64,000 bases of DNA from Chrysopilus asiliformis (Eukaryota > Arthropoda > Insecta > Diptera > Rhagionidae), in assembly GCA_964034945.1 (NCBI GenBank), contig OZ035961.1, forward strand, positions 48,534,184 to 48,598,183, given 5' to 3'. Shown in pieces: positions 30,880 through 43,261 of the stretch. Within the stretch, counting starts at the first letter, position 1, and every line of letters begins with the position of its first letter. The notes under the pieces were generated by a model. The model ran no database searches. It saw only the letters and a list, made by a program, of their open reading frames with translations, and was not told the origin of the DNA. A program made the translations under genes and the position numbers.

Positions 30880-31140
30880 AAAAAATACCAGAGCTAGCCA
30901 TGAAATTTTACAGAGAAGTTTGGTTCTGATGTGGAAATCCGTTAACCGGAAGTAACCAAAACGGCGGCTTTTCAAAACCATGCGGTTTTTTGCGATTTAT
31001 TCCGAAACTAACCATTTTCCAGTAGGTAGTCTTATGTATTACAAAACTTGGAGACAATAAAATTTGCTACATTTATGTCTTTTACTAGAACTCCGTTATG
31101 AAGATATGCCGGTATTTCAAAAAAATAAGTTTTTTGCGAA
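30880..31140 (-). repeat. 'ACGGTAAAAGAT' family repeat, inverted fragment
   Basis: Complement matches the CTTCCGGTTAACGGATTT block and the 'TCTCCAAGTTTTGT' block of the copies at 62820-62960 and 11930-12070. Confidence 0.55.
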
Positions 31141-31244
31141 TATCTCGAAAACTAACGTGTTTTTGGTGGTTCAACGTATAAGAAGAATTAAAACCGTGTT
31201 ACTTCTACCTGGGTGCACTTCACCCAGAGTAGAGCATCCGCCAG

Positions 31245-33338
31245 GTGGCTAAATTATTTATTAAATTTAACTTTTTCAAAACATTGGAAATACATCGAGG
31301 TATCGATGTTTTCAGGACGATGTTTTTTGACATCGATGTCGCCTTAAAAAAACATCGATTTTCGATATATCGAGGTTTTATGAATGATGTTGCATCCGTA
31401 GCTATAGGTTGCAGACCTCTGTTTTAGAATCTGATTTTACATAACTTTCTCAAACATTGAAGTCCAATTGACGCCAATTTTTGTAAATTGAATTATATCG
31501 CAGGACTCTGATTGGAATTCTTCAAAAATCCTATTCAATAGGGTTTTATTTCCTTTGAATTTTGTTGTATCCATTTTTTCCCAAAAGCGTAGTTTTCGAG
31601 AAATTTTTTTTTTTTAAAATATGTTAAGAATTGTAAAAGATACATAAAAACCGTTAAAACAAAAAAAATATAGATTATTTAATTTTCTTTAAATTTGGTT
31701 ATATACATTTTTTCATAAAAGTGCATAGTTTTCGAGAGATTTTCAATAAACTTTTTTTTAAACATCTTGAAAACCGTTAGAGCTACAATAAAACATTATA
31801 GCAAAAAATCCAAAAAAAATGTATATCCTTTAAATTTTGGTACTTACATTTTTTTCCCAAAAGCGCAGAAGTTTCGAGAAATTTTCAAAAAACTGTATTT
31901 TTTCAAAATATTGTCCTATATGCAGATCAATTGGATTAAAAATAAAATTTGATCGAATTGGATTTTGTTTTATGTCATGTTCAAAAGAGTTTTTGGCTTA
32001 ACAACTTTTTTTAAAATGAACAATTCTTGAGAAAACTTTATGTGGTAAGAAACAGTGGCTTTATTTTTCCCATTTTCGGGTGTGATTTATCGTTTGATAT
32101 GAAACGGTTCCTTGCTAAATATGTAGTTTTTATCATGATTAATTCTCGAGTGGAATTGTATACTAAATTTAAATATTCCAATTTTGCATCTTATGAGGTT
32201 TAATTATGTAAGAAAGGTAGGGCTCGCATTATCTCACCGACAGGGGGATTAAGATATGCTTTAGTTTTTAATAAATTAGAACAATTAATTAAATAATCCG
32301 GGACAGAAGTTTTTTAACTAAAAATTTTCTATTTTGTTTAGGATTTTGTTTTAGCCAATTTTTTAAATTATAACACCAAAGGAGCCAAAGATTTGCTTTA
32401 AATAATGGATAATTTTAACATTTCGAGAGCAGAGATGGTAACACAAATAACACCTGACTGCGGTACTAGTTTTGCATACAGAAGAAATAATAAAGTAAGT
32501 ATGTATATACATACACTATTTTAAGGTAAAATCGATCCGACCAGTTTTTATTTGTGTGTAAAATTTTTGATTCTTCAACAAGACTTGAGGCTGAGATACC
32601 GTAAGTATATATTTTAAAACTCTGAAAATTAGTAGTTCGCGGAATTTATTTCATCGGAAGACTGACTCAAAAAAAATCTTAAAAATATGTGATTTGTTGC
32701 GCAGAGAGCTCTCAAAAAGAGAAAAAAAAAATAAAAAAAAGAGATTTTCTTAAAATAATTCTATCAACTATCAGAACTTATGGAATAAATCTTACTTACT
32801 TGCTAGCCATATAGCAAAGATTATAAACCAGACGCTATTTTCCCAGTAAATTTCCCAGCGAAATTTTACTGGGGAAAACAGTAATTTTTTTTACTGTTTT
32901 CCCAGTAAAATTTACTGAATGACAGCAAAATTTACTGATACACAGTAAATTTTACTGACAATACAGTAAATTTTTACTGGGGAATCGCTGATTTCATCCC
33001 AGTATTTTATATTTTTCCTGATTTCAAAAAAAAATTTGACATTTTACTGTTTCATCACAGTAAATGTGTCATCGTTTCAACCCACATTTAGAATCCATTA
33101 ATGTTAACCCATAACTTATTTTTTTTAAATGAACCATTTTCGAGAAAATCGCAAAAGCTTTTTCTATTTGTATAGGGGTGAAGTGAAAGACCGGCTCAAT
33201 TTTTCCCGTATTTGGATGGGGGTCAACTTTGGTTAAAAAACGGATCTGTCCGAAATTATATCGAGTTCTGTACAATAAATTTCAAGAGTATTTTCAACTA
33301 TGACAGAAAGATTTCATTTTACACCTAGCAAATCTTTA
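31245..33338. other. Intergenic sequence with repeated 'TTTTCGAGA' boxes
   Basis: Three successive ~110-bp stretches (31560, 31700, 31850) repeat the order 'CATTTTTTCCCAAAAG', 'AGTTTTCGAGAAATTTT' and 'AAACCGTTA', a degenerate tandem array. Around 32845-33065 several 'CAGTAAATTTTACTG'-type palindromes cluster. No gene. Confidence 0.45.
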
Positions 33339-34490
33339 TTAGGGGAGAGCGGGGCCGATAGTTCCGATTTTGAAAAACTTGTAAAATACACCGATATAAC
33401 ATAATGCAATGCAATCAAATTGACTTGTGGAAATAATAAGACTATAAGGTCTATAGTTTATGGATTTAAAGTCATTTTGGCCTTATTTTTATTATTTTTT
33501 AGTACACAACAATTTTTGTGAAGCAAGTCGGAAAGGCACAATTTGCCCCAATCTGGGGTCAATTGTTCTACTGCTGGGGCAAATTGTTCATACTAATCAT
33601 CTAGCTATATTAAAGGGAAATGTGCAATTTTTTTAATTAAAAAAACTCCATTTATTTTATTGATTTCGTACATTTATTTATAAAAATCAACTAAAGCAAA
33701 CAGTCTTCAAAAAATGTAGAAAAATCAAGCTTATATTAAAAGACTTGAACCAAATTTTAAAAACTTAAATAGAATTCAAATAACTTTATATAAAATATTA
33801 TTCTTTTCATAGCATCTAATGCTATTATTTGATTTTACAGTCTTTTATTAAAATTCAGAATATTATGACTGAATAATATAAAAAAATCCAGGTAAATTCA
33901 GATTTCATTAGTTAGGCGACCCATTTGAAGAGGTATCTGAAAGGCAATTGGGCCTAAAGTTCCTCGCTCTGCTGAAACGATGGCTCCTACTTGTTTTGCG
34001 CCTTCTGGGCTTTTTTTTTTGGTTTCAACATTGTCATGTGTAAATAGTAAGAAGAAATACTATGGGCTCTGTTTTTCCTAGTCACAACTAACCCCAAAGA
34101 AACGGATCAACTAGCCCCATTTTTTTCCAAATTATGTCAATGTAAAGTTTTGTCTTTGCATGATAACACAAGCCCCTACCACATTACATAACGTTTTATA
34201 ACTTTCATTATTTATTATAAAATACTTCACAATGGTGGTAGCTTCAATAATTATCACAAAAGACCAAAACATGCGAAGACGAAAATATTTACTTTCGTGA
34301 CGTATAAGCACCTCACTCACCACAGCCACCCCCTCAACGTTGTGGTGGGTACTAAACTAGCTGCCAAAGATGCACAGTTACTTGACATCACATGACGTTT
34401 TTAAAACGTATATACCTATCTCTTTTCATATTGGCGCAATTTCGATCGGAACAACTTACCACGGGAACTTTCGGCCCCGCTCTCCCCTAA
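33339..34490. mobile_element. 'AGGGGAGAGCGGGGCC' TIR element, about 1150 bp
   Basis: Inverted ends AGGGGAGAGCGGGGCC followed by GAtAGTTCC / GAaAGTTCC. Internal 'CTGGGGTCAATTGTTC' and 'CTGGGGCAAATTGTTC' echo the terminal theme. Relatives lie at 54256-55971. No transposase recognised; the exact duplication is unclear. Confidence 0.65.
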
Positions 34491-35117
34491 TGGAAAAGAA
34501 ATTTTATTTATTTATCTACGTTTTTTACTTTAAAATATGTTTATTCAAAAACTCGCATTACGGTGTGTAACACATATATTATTATGGCTGCTTTTACTAA
34601 GAAACCGGATAAGAAACATCCCGCGAACAAACTTTTCAGCCACATCCCACTTTTTCCCACCCCATTGTCCTAGTGAAAGTGCGTTTTTGCTGTCAATTTA
34701 TTAAAGTGAGCAGACAAATAATAGCAGTATTTATAATGACCGGGCAATATAATAAATTATCCTAGATTGTCGTAGACAAATACAAAATTATTAAATTGCC
34801 TGATCTTATCGGTCATTATTTATAATGACCAAGCATTATGAAAACTGCCCTGAATAATCAAATTGACCGTAACATATACATATATTTCCGAAGTAATCGC
34901 TTGCGCGAATTACAAAAATATTACAAATATAACGAAAATATAAAATTCTCGAGCCGGAGATTTCTAAACATTTCCGGATGGTGAATTCTCGGAAGTATCT
35001 ATGATCTATCTACATAATTTATGTACATACCAGACATCAGTGTAGTGACAACTAATCTGTCTGATGACGGCTTCGTTTCTCCCCTGACCCCGAAACAATT
35101 CGACACGCTAATAATAA

Positions 35118-35895
35118 GTTGCGTTTTTTTAATGTTCTAGAACACAAAACATTAAAAAAACGATCCAGAGTAAGTGGGAAATTTCATCGAGATCGAATCG
35201 CAACTAACTTCACGTTGGTTACATCAGTAGGCCGTTACTGCTATATTTTCTCGATATAATCACGATTCGCTATCTCCCATGATTAAAACTTTTTCGCTGT
35301 CGAACAGAACCAACAAACCATCAACACAAAATCCTCAATTGAGAATAAAATGTCAAATTTTTTATGTTGAAGTTAGCAGCATTTCATTACCGTACATTAC
35401 CGTATAAAATTTCCCTTTGTTCCAAGCGCTGTTCGAGATGAAAAGGTGGTGCAGGATTTTGTATGGAAAGCTTGTTCTGAACTGCTTCAGAACATTAAAA
35501 AAAAGTTGCGTTTTTTTAATGTTCTAGAACACAAAACATTAAAAAAACGATCCAGAGTAAGTGGGAATTTTCATCGAGATCGAATCGCAACTAACTTCAC
35601 GTTGGTTACATCAGTAGGCCGTTACTGCTATATTTTCTCGATATAATCACGATTCGCTATCTCCCATGATTAAAACTTTTTCGCTGTCGAACAGAACCAA
35701 CAAACCATCAACACAAAATCCTCAATTGAGAATAAAATGTCAAATTTTTTATGTTGAAGTTAGCAGCATTTCATTACCGTACATTACCGTATAAAATTTC
35801 CCTTTGTTCCAAGCGCTGTTCGAGATGAAAAGGTGGTGCAGGATTTTGTATGGAAAGCTTGTTCTGAACTGCTTCAGAACATTAAAAAAACGCAA
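35118..35895. mobile_element. Tandem-dimer MITE, two 387-bp units sharing TIRs
   Basis: Units start at 35118 and 35505 and are almost identical. The outer left end is GTTGCGTTTTTTTAATGTT; the outer right end is its complement; the junction between units fuses a right and a left end. TAATAA occurs just before 35118 and just after 35895, a probable 6-bp duplication. The ORF at 35446-35646 merely spans the junction. Confidence 0.8.
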
Positions 35896-36031
35896 CTAAT
35901 AAAGCAATCCAGTGCACTGCACCGATTGTAGGTAAACAGAAAAAATTTCACGACCGATAAAAGGCAAAAACTAAACAAAACCAATATTAAATCAGTAACC
36001 AATTGTAATAATAGTCTATTTTGTTGTGTAG

Positions 36032-39000
36032 GACAAAGATGAAAGCGTGTTTGGGGATTCGTGCTACCAACTCGTGAGTGAATTAAGTTTTATATCTAAT
36101 TCTGGCGATATTAGGTATAATGAAACTTCCAACGCCTCGGTCTCCGATTCAGGAAGCCAAAAAAATGTTGACGCTTCACTTAAAGAGCTCGAAATTCTTT
36201 TAAAATATGAGGATGTAAGTAATATTTTAAAAGTATTCCCAGTAACGCATAAAAATCATAAATTTTGTTCATTAGGTGCCAACATATTTGCAACATAATC
36301 CTTACATTCGAAGTGGGTATCGAAGTTTGCTTCCGATGACCGTGTGCGTAAGAAGTATTTTTTGGTGGACAAATGAAACAGTAATATTTAAAGATTTTAA
36401 AATGTTTGTATAAAAAGGGTTATTCATTTCGTATTTTTTATTCGTTTAAGATAAATATATGGAGTCACTTAATTGGATGGATATTGTTTTTTGGTTTAAC
36501 CGTTAATGACATCCATTTCCTAAACATCCATGCTGCTGTTGCAGATAAAGTAATAGTAGGAGGGCTGCTGATTTGTTTTCAAGTAAGTGTACTAAATGTA
36601 AGTCTCTAAAAAGATTTGATAAATAAAATATTCGTTTCAGTTGTGTATGTTTCTGTCATCAACCTATCATATATTTTGTTGTGGCTCTGAGAATCATTAT
36701 AAAGCTTTCTTGGCATACGACTTATTTGGAATTGCTTTGTCCCTGTTAGCAATTTTTATAAGTGGCATTTACTATGCGTTTTGGTGCCAAGATGTATGAT
36801 TTTTAAATACTTGGTTATATAAGTTAATTTAATAATTTTAATTTTGGTAATTTTTAGGCGCTCAGAAATTTTTATATCACATCAATTGTAGCATTTTTCT
36901 TTGCTGCAATGGCAATGCAAATTCCAAAGTTAAACGTGAATGAAAATTTCAAAGTTTGTATGTTTACTGCTTGGGCTGTATATGGACTCATACCAACTAT
37001 CCATTGGGCAGTCGTGATGGGTGGCTTCCAAAATGCAATGGTTACGGTATGTATCATATAATTTTGATAAATATTTAAGCCTCATACACGTATGGGGGCG
37101 CAGAGAAGGAGGGGTTTGATTTTTTTCCGTTCGAGAACTTAGCCTGGCTATTTACAAGAAACGCAACTGCTCAATCCTTTCAAAAGCTATGGTGTTAACG
37201 GATGGACCAGCGAAGATCAAAATCTTTTGTCATACAAAAACACAAAAGTATCCGGGGATTGGTTCGATACATTACAAATAGTATACAATTAAATTCAATT
37301 GCATTACAATTAAATTGAAAATTAAAATAATACCAATGGAGCCTCTAGAAGTAGCTGGTTAGGAAATTATAGAACGTTCCATTATTTTTGTATGCTGATG
37401 TACGAAAAATGCTGAGCAAAATAATTTATTATCTAAACTATTTTAACGAGTGAAATGCTGAGCAAAATAATTTATTATCTAAACTATTTTAAGTAACGTG
37501 TTAGCATTTTCATGCAGTTGAATTGATCATAAAAATTAACTTTGTCAAAAAAAAAGCATTTTTGTACTCTGTTACATATATCTACTGAATTCTACCATGG
37601 AGGTGAAACACCTTAAACCCACCTTTAATAACACAACACAAAGCTTTCGCGAATCTCCTCGATTTTTCGAGCAAAGTCCTCGATGGCGGCGATTGTGCAA
37701 ATATGAAGCCGTGATTTTTTTTCACTTTGCTAGTCCATTAATATAATGTCTTTGGTCCGTACATAATTTTCCCAAAGTCCCAGTTTAGATAGTGTCCCAA
37801 GACTAGTGATGGGCAGAATCGAATACTTTCGAGAATCGAGCACTTGGTGTTCGAGCACTTTTGAGAATCGAGCACTTGAGCGAGTACCCAGTACCTTGAA
37901 CCAACTACCCGAGTCAGGCCTTACACTATACATACAGAAAACAATATTAATAAATTCTCAAAAACAAAAACGTTGGATTTTTTCCCACAGGAGCCATCGT
38001 AGAGAGCGAAAAAAAGACAAAATAAAATGAAAAGGGAAACGAAAAACAAATTAATCTGTCAACATTCAAAAGAATTACCGCGAAAATCGAAAAGAGATGC
38101 TAAATAATAGAGAGGAAATTTCATTCTTAACAACACAGCATACGAGTGATATTCTTTAGTATCTGTAATTTAGATTGCGTGCCGTTCTCATTGGATTCTC
38201 CGAGTATTTTATAGTTGATGAGACATTAAGAACGGTACTCGGTTCTCGAACATTGGATATGGAACCAGGGATGGCCCCAATTTGCGTTAGAAGGGAAGTA
38301 GATTGGACCAAAAATAGTAGTAGAGTGATACTAATAGTAGCAGATTTTCAAAAAAAAAAACCTTTTCTACCTATGCTGATATACCAATTTGTATAACTAA
38401 AGCTAAATAGCTTTATCATTCATAACACCAAAATTCCATCAACAAAAAACTTGCTGTAGTTCAGAAAATGACATTTAAAAACTTCTTTTGTATTGGCTGC
38501 CTCATATTTAATTTCGTTAGACGCGTTTTACATTTGAAGGCGAAAATAGTAGTAGATTTACTACAATTGTAGTAGGGGGACATCGCTGTATGGAACTCGA
38601 GTTGATATGGAGACGGTGAGCACTTTTCATGCAGTACTCGGCTCGGTAGTGGCCGTGGGATTCGAGTACTGACATCGAGTAGTCGAGCACCTCGAGTACT
38701 TCCCGGAATCGAGTAGTACTCGATTCTCAGTGCTCGAATTGCCCATCACTACCCAAGACCCAGTTTAGATAGAGAGATGCAGACGGAATGACGTTCGGAA
38801 TCCTTCCCCCTTTGTCGCGTGCCCATAATATTTGGTGTAACGACTGAAAATATGTCACCTCTAATCGGCTTAATATAATTGGAACGTGAACGGGCCACCG
38901 CAACGAGAAGATCATGTTGCCGTCGACTATTACCGCCGACTTGTCACAATCATAGATTAGATATATATAGATGGGAAGTAAACCCAATTTCTCGTTTGCG

Positions 39001-41944
39001 TAATGAGTGCAAAGAGAGCCACTATGGGAACAAAAACTCGAATCAATATGATTTTTCTTTTTCTCCTTCACACTTAAATGCAGTTCATAAAAAAACATCT
39101 GACTTGTTGTTTTCTTGCGATGGCGCAGGGAGCAACAAAATAAAAAATATTTAGGAGAAAACAGAAAAAAATCACTTATAAAAGTTGTCTAACACATCTT
39201 GTTTAGTCATGATTCTGTTAAATAAATGTTCAAATGAACAAAATTGAAGGGCTCCATTTCCCTACAATTGAATTTACATATATTTTCACGGAACACAAAA
39301 AATAAGAAAAACTGATTTTTAGCCGACCCTATTTTCAATATGACCATGGACAACATATACACTAACAAGTTTCGGCCAGCGCCAATGTTTACATTTTGCT
39401 TCTGAAGTAAATGGAACAAGATTTCTCCACTTTAATTAATTAAAACTTTCCCAAAATGTCCGAACAATAATATTTAACACTGCTTAAAATATCTATTTCA
39501 CAAAAAAATATTACATTTTGTGATTTGTCACTCGCACTCGATTTATTTGTTTATTTGAAACTGACAGATTGGACTTCGTATTACCAGATCGCATAAATTA
39601 AAGACGAGAAAATTTTCAAATATTTGATGTTAACAAATTTGTCATATTTGGAATTCAATTTGTTAAATGTATAGTATTTGATCGCTTTAACTTTGATGTT
39701 TTTAATAATGTGGTGGTCCACCTTTAACAAAAACCATAATTTATTTTAGAAAAAAAAACTGGTTAAATTCAATAAATTGAACTGATTTTGCGAGATTCAC
39801 TTCGGAAAATCGATGTTCTGTGCTCTGAATCGTCTTAACCCCTTCATGCATACATTTTTCTATGGAATTAATTTTCACGGTTTTTGGTATCCGAGGGTTT
39901 TTGGGGTCGCTGATTACGAATCTGAAGTCAAAACTTCAAAATTCAAAATGGCGGATCCAATATGGCGGTCAAAAAAGATAAAATTCATTAGATTACGCTG
40001 AAAACTAGTACGTAATTTTATCTTTTTTGACCGCCATATTGGATCCGCCATTTTGAATTTTTGACTTCAGATTCGTAATCAGCGACCCCAAAAACCTTTG
40101 TAAAGCTGATTACCGATTTTTTAACTGTAATAGATTTGCCACAGTTACATTTAATCTGCAAAATAGCTACTTTTTTGCTTTTTATTTGTTTATAAAATGC
40201 AGTAATTATAAAAAAAGCGCATATTACTTTTTTTTCATAACAATTGATGTCCTAGGATACTTACGAAATGAATTTAGTCAATATAAGTGCATGAAATATA
40301 TGTTATAATATTAAAAAACTGAATTAGAAAAGGTGTTGTTGCACAAAGGGTTAAGAAAAAAGCTTTTCCTGTAATCTCTTTGCCAACGATTATTGATCTA
40401 AGATTTTTAAAAAATATGTGCTATGATACCAACGCTAGTAACAAAAAATTATAGTTGCTATACGTATGTCTGTAAGAACGATAACTTTAAAACTGTTTGA
40501 CCAAAATGAGTGAAATTTTGTAACCTTTAAACCATTTTGTAAATTTTCGTTCTGATTATTCATTACTCGAACTGGATTTTTTCGTGTCCAAAGTTTTTAA
40601 ATTACGCCATATAGGGATTTCCGTATGTGCGTACAGCTAATTGTATAGCTATGTGTACATGTTTGATTATTTATTCTTACTGATGTAAAAACAGATGTAA
40701 AAAATAATGGTGGCTTTAAGCTATTATGTCAATTACGTGAAAAGATTTTTTTAAGTTTAAAACAAATTCAGAAATAGAGTAGTTTTAAGTTAAAAACGAA
40801 TCTTGCGGACGGTGGTGAGGGAAACCACATTTAATTATTCACAAAAAAAAAAATCAAACAATAATTAATAATTTCAAAAAAAGTATTTAAAGAGGCCTAA
40901 AATTGAGATGCGGCAACACCATCTGAACGTACACAAAGCTAACTCCTGTGTTCACGCAGTTAATGAGATAGACACAATTTTGGCAGCCGTACTCTTCTCA
41001 GATGATATTTGTCGTTAGAGCCTTCCCATCTATATATATCTAATCTATGTCACAATGTAAAGCGTCAGCGGCTGTCGTCATGTTCTGTCAAATGTGAGCA
41101 GAGACAGATAGCAGTGTTGCTCGTGGTGGGTTTTGTTACTAATTTTGCGTAGATAGTAGCACTGCTCGCTGTGGGTTTTGGGTGGAGTTCAAACTTAGCA
41201 GCAGCGGCACCATTGCCGCCGTTATTCTGTCAGTATCATGCTACATTGGCTTATAGAAAAGTCACTAGCTCTTAAACGGATAAAAGTTGATCCGTTTAAG
41301 TCTGTGATTATCTAAATAAAAAGATATTTTGGTAATTGAGTTCTTCTGTATACAATAAAAAGTGCGCCGCAGGCAAGTTTAAAAAAATGCACAATATGCA
41401 TAAATAAAAAAAAACTGTGCCGATGGCAAAATTTTAATTGAAAATTGCATAGGTATAGAAATTACAGAAAAAGTGAATCGCAGGTGAAAAATGCCAAGTA
41501 TCTTTTATAACCCCTCCCCCTCGCCCCTCCTCCTGACCTTCCTCCTCTTCGTCTCTCCCCTTATTGATATGGTCCAACCATGTGCACTTCACATAGAATA
41601 TTTTATATTTTTTACTGGAAGATTTATTTTTTTTTATTTTCGTAGCTTTTATTACCAAGAATAATTATAATGTATTCTATAAGTGCATTGGCGTTTCTTA
41701 TATATCTTTCAAAAGTGCCTGAAAGGTGGATAGCGGGAAAAGTCGATTTCGTCGGCCATTCACACAACTGGTGGCATTTCCTAATATTGGGAGCACTCTA
41801 CTTTTGGCATAATACAGGTATATTTATTTTAATTTTTTTACGATTTTTTAAAATTTTAAATTTTTAGGAATGACGTTTGCTCTATTCATGATTGAAAACG
41901 GTTGTGTTACAGATAGAAATAAGTGTTACTTCCTCCAAAGTTAA
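36032..41944 (+). CDS. PAQR3: Progestin and adipoQ receptor family member 3 (PAQR3)
   Basis: Seven-helix membrane protein; vertebrate PAQR3 sits in the Golgi and tethers Raf kinase. Visible coding exons: 36032-36214, 36276-36380, 36451-36582, 36641-36793, 36858-37046, 41646-41817, 41868-41944, all GT-AG with matching phases, 336 residues to the TAA. Family motifs: TYLQHNPYIRSGYR before helix 1, NETINIWSHLIG, the SSTYHIF block with the conserved His, then GLIPTIHW and FVGHSHNWWHFLI with the C-terminal His pair. The reading frame is closed by a stop directly before the 36032 acceptor, so an upstream exon with the start codon exists but is not found. The first ~60 residues before the PAQR domain are Ser/Asn/Glu-rich and longer than in vertebrates. 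Intron 5 is 4.6 kb and full of transposons; the others are 50-70 bp. Confidence 0.92.
37080..37290 (-). repeat. Family U repeat fragment in PAQR3 intron 5
   Basis: 'AACTTAGCCTGGCTATTTAC', 'GGATGGACCAGCG' and 'GGATTGGTTCGATACATTAC' match in order the copies at 16900 and, inverted, 49365. The GACA tract is reduced here. Confidence 0.5.
37804..38751. mobile_element. hAT element, 948 bp, with perfect 8-bp duplication
   Basis: Ends TAGTGATGGGCA and its complement. The direct 8-bp duplication CCCAAGAC is exact (37796-37803, 38752-38759). Many subterminal 'GAGCACTT', 'CGAGTACT' and 'GAATCGAG' repeats on both sides, as in hAT ends. No transposase, so non-autonomous. A second hAT is nested inside. 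Confidence 0.88.
38266..38588. mobile_element. Nested hAT MITE, 323 bp, with perfect 8-bp duplication
   Basis: Ends CAGGGATGGCCCC and CAGCGATGTCCCC in inverted orientation. TATGGAAC is directly repeated at 38258-38265 and 38589-38596. 'AGTAGTAGA' and 'TTGTAGTAGG' repeats lie near its ends. Confidence 0.85.
38951..41049. repeat. Widely spaced inverted repeat in PAQR3 intron 5
   Basis: CATAGATTAGATATATATAG with eight further bases (38951-38978) is the exact complement of 41022-41049. Outside the arms, GC-richer flanks are loosely similar too. The 2 kb between may be a decayed DNA element; nothing coding is recognisable. Confidence 0.5.
39896..40097. repeat. ~85-bp-arm palindrome with 'GGATCCAATATGGCGG'
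   Basis: Left arm 39896-39984 and right arm 40015-40097 are complements apart from a ~7-base indel, around a 30-base loop. Order in each arm: GGGGTCGCTGATTACGAATC, 'CAAAATGGCGGATCC', 'ATATGGCGGTCAAAAAAG'. The first block recurs in other repeats of this window. Confidence 0.85.
41507..41562. repeat. Polypyrimidine tract before PAQR3 exon 6
   Basis: A CCTCC/CTTCC-rich run about 55 bases long, 84 bases before the exon 6 acceptor at 41645. It could act as a splicing regulator, but it is mainly a low-complexity run. The acidic ORF read on its other strand is an artefact. Confidence 0.5.
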
Positions 41945-42179
41945 TATGCTGTTCCTATAAATTTCTATAGTTGTATAAATTGTGTGATGATTTCGGTTCT
42001 AGATATCAGTTATTTATTTATTTTTTTTATACCTAATGGAACAAGATTATTTGGTTTTAATTTCAATTTATTGATAATCGAAGTACTGGCTCATTTAGGT
42101 ACCCTATATTTTTAGAGTACCTACATATGGGTAATCTAATAAAATTGTTTATCTAAATCAGAAGGATTTTTCAATTAAT

Positions 42180-42623
42180 GGGGCTATTCACGAATGTAAA
42201 TGTATCTGCAACTGTAACTTTACATGTTCCACATGATCCACACTAATTTTACATTAGATTCCAAATTGGTATTCACAAACTGTAACTGAATAATAGGGAT
42301 TCCTGACAGTTGCTTCTTCTGAACTGTATAACAAATCGTATAAACATTTCTTTCTAAGTATTTTTATTTAACTTACTCAGAATCTTCTTCCCATCCATTA
42401 TACAACAATATTAAGTCCGACATATTTCCTTTATTCTTAAAATTTTGCATTTTTCTTAAAAAATGTAACCTTATGGATAAGTTTTCTCTCGGCATAAACT
42501 TACAGATGATTTGACAGCTAGTTACAGATACAGAATGTCAAAGTTACAGTTTGTGAATAGCAAAGTGGACTGAAAATGTAAAGTTACAGATACAGAGCAA
42601 TCTTACATTTTAAGAATAGGCCC
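42180..42623. mobile_element. MITE with 'GGGSCTATTC' ends, 444 bp
   Basis: Inverted ends GGGGCTATTC and GGGCCTATTC, followed on both sides by blocks 'TGTAACTTTACAT' and 'TGTATCTG'. End style fits PIF/Harbinger; the 3-bp target duplication is not clear. Confidence 0.65.
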
Positions 42624-42699
42624 ATAAACCTAAATTGAAAAATGAAAATTATACTTTGCAACTGACTGTAAACAGATTTATTTTGAAGTAAGTATTTTT

Positions 42700-43258
42700 A
42701 TACCCGTATGGTGAAACCAAAGGGTATATTAACTTTGCCTTACCGTTTGTAACGCCAAGATCCCGTCATCGCACAAAAAAATGAATTACACCAGTGTGTT
42801 TAGAATGATGAAAAAAGTTGAATTTAGCATGTCCGTCCGTCTGTCTGTCCGTCTGTCTGTCCGTCCGTCTGTGGCGCGGATTGCGGGCGCACGGATTGAG
42901 CTACAGACTTGAAATTTGGCACAGGTCCGTAAAATGCGAGGCTAAGTTCGTTAATGGGCAAAAATGGACCATTAGGGGGGGTACCCCCCATACGAACGAA
43001 AACGTTTTTTGCGAATATCTCAAAAACGGCGCATCTTATCAAAAAAGTCCAAGAACAAAAGTTATTTAGGATATGATTCTACATAAAACTCCCATACATC
43101 AAAATCCGATTGGAATAAATTAAAAAAAATCTTATTGGAAAGTTTGACTTCAAAGTGGAATTTTGGTACAACTGTTCGAATTTTGATACGAATATCACCA
43201 TACGGGTCTCCAATGATTGCCAGATTGGCAATTATAGCTTTTGTTATGTTTTCCGGGT
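42700..43258 (+). repeat. GTCC foldback family, uninterrupted half-element
   Basis: Best uninterrupted copy of the family, about 560 bp: TATACCCGTATGGTGAAACC, GTCC/GTCT tract (42832-42870), 'CACGGATTGAGCTACAG', GGGGGGGTACCCCCC, 'ATATCTCAAAAACGG', 'AAAATCCGATTGGAATAAAT', 'CACCATACGGGT' and TTGCCAGATTGGCAA, ending TTTTGTTATGTTTT. It lacks the inverted second terminus seen at 25048-25067. Confidence 0.75.
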
Positions 43259-43261
43259 AAA

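Noticed and set aside
35446..35646. 66-codon ORF spanning the MITE dimer junction
   Set aside because: It exists only because two repeat units abut, and has no protein similarity I can recognise.
36039..36041. ATG near the first visible PAQR3 exon as the start codon
   Set aside because: It is out of frame with the receptor; the in-frame sequence is closed by a stop just before the acceptor, so the start is in an unseen exon.
41434..41658. Acidic minus-strand ORF with an Asp/Glu-rich run
   Set aside because: It is the reverse reading of a polypyrimidine tract next to a PAQR3 exon; no family pattern.
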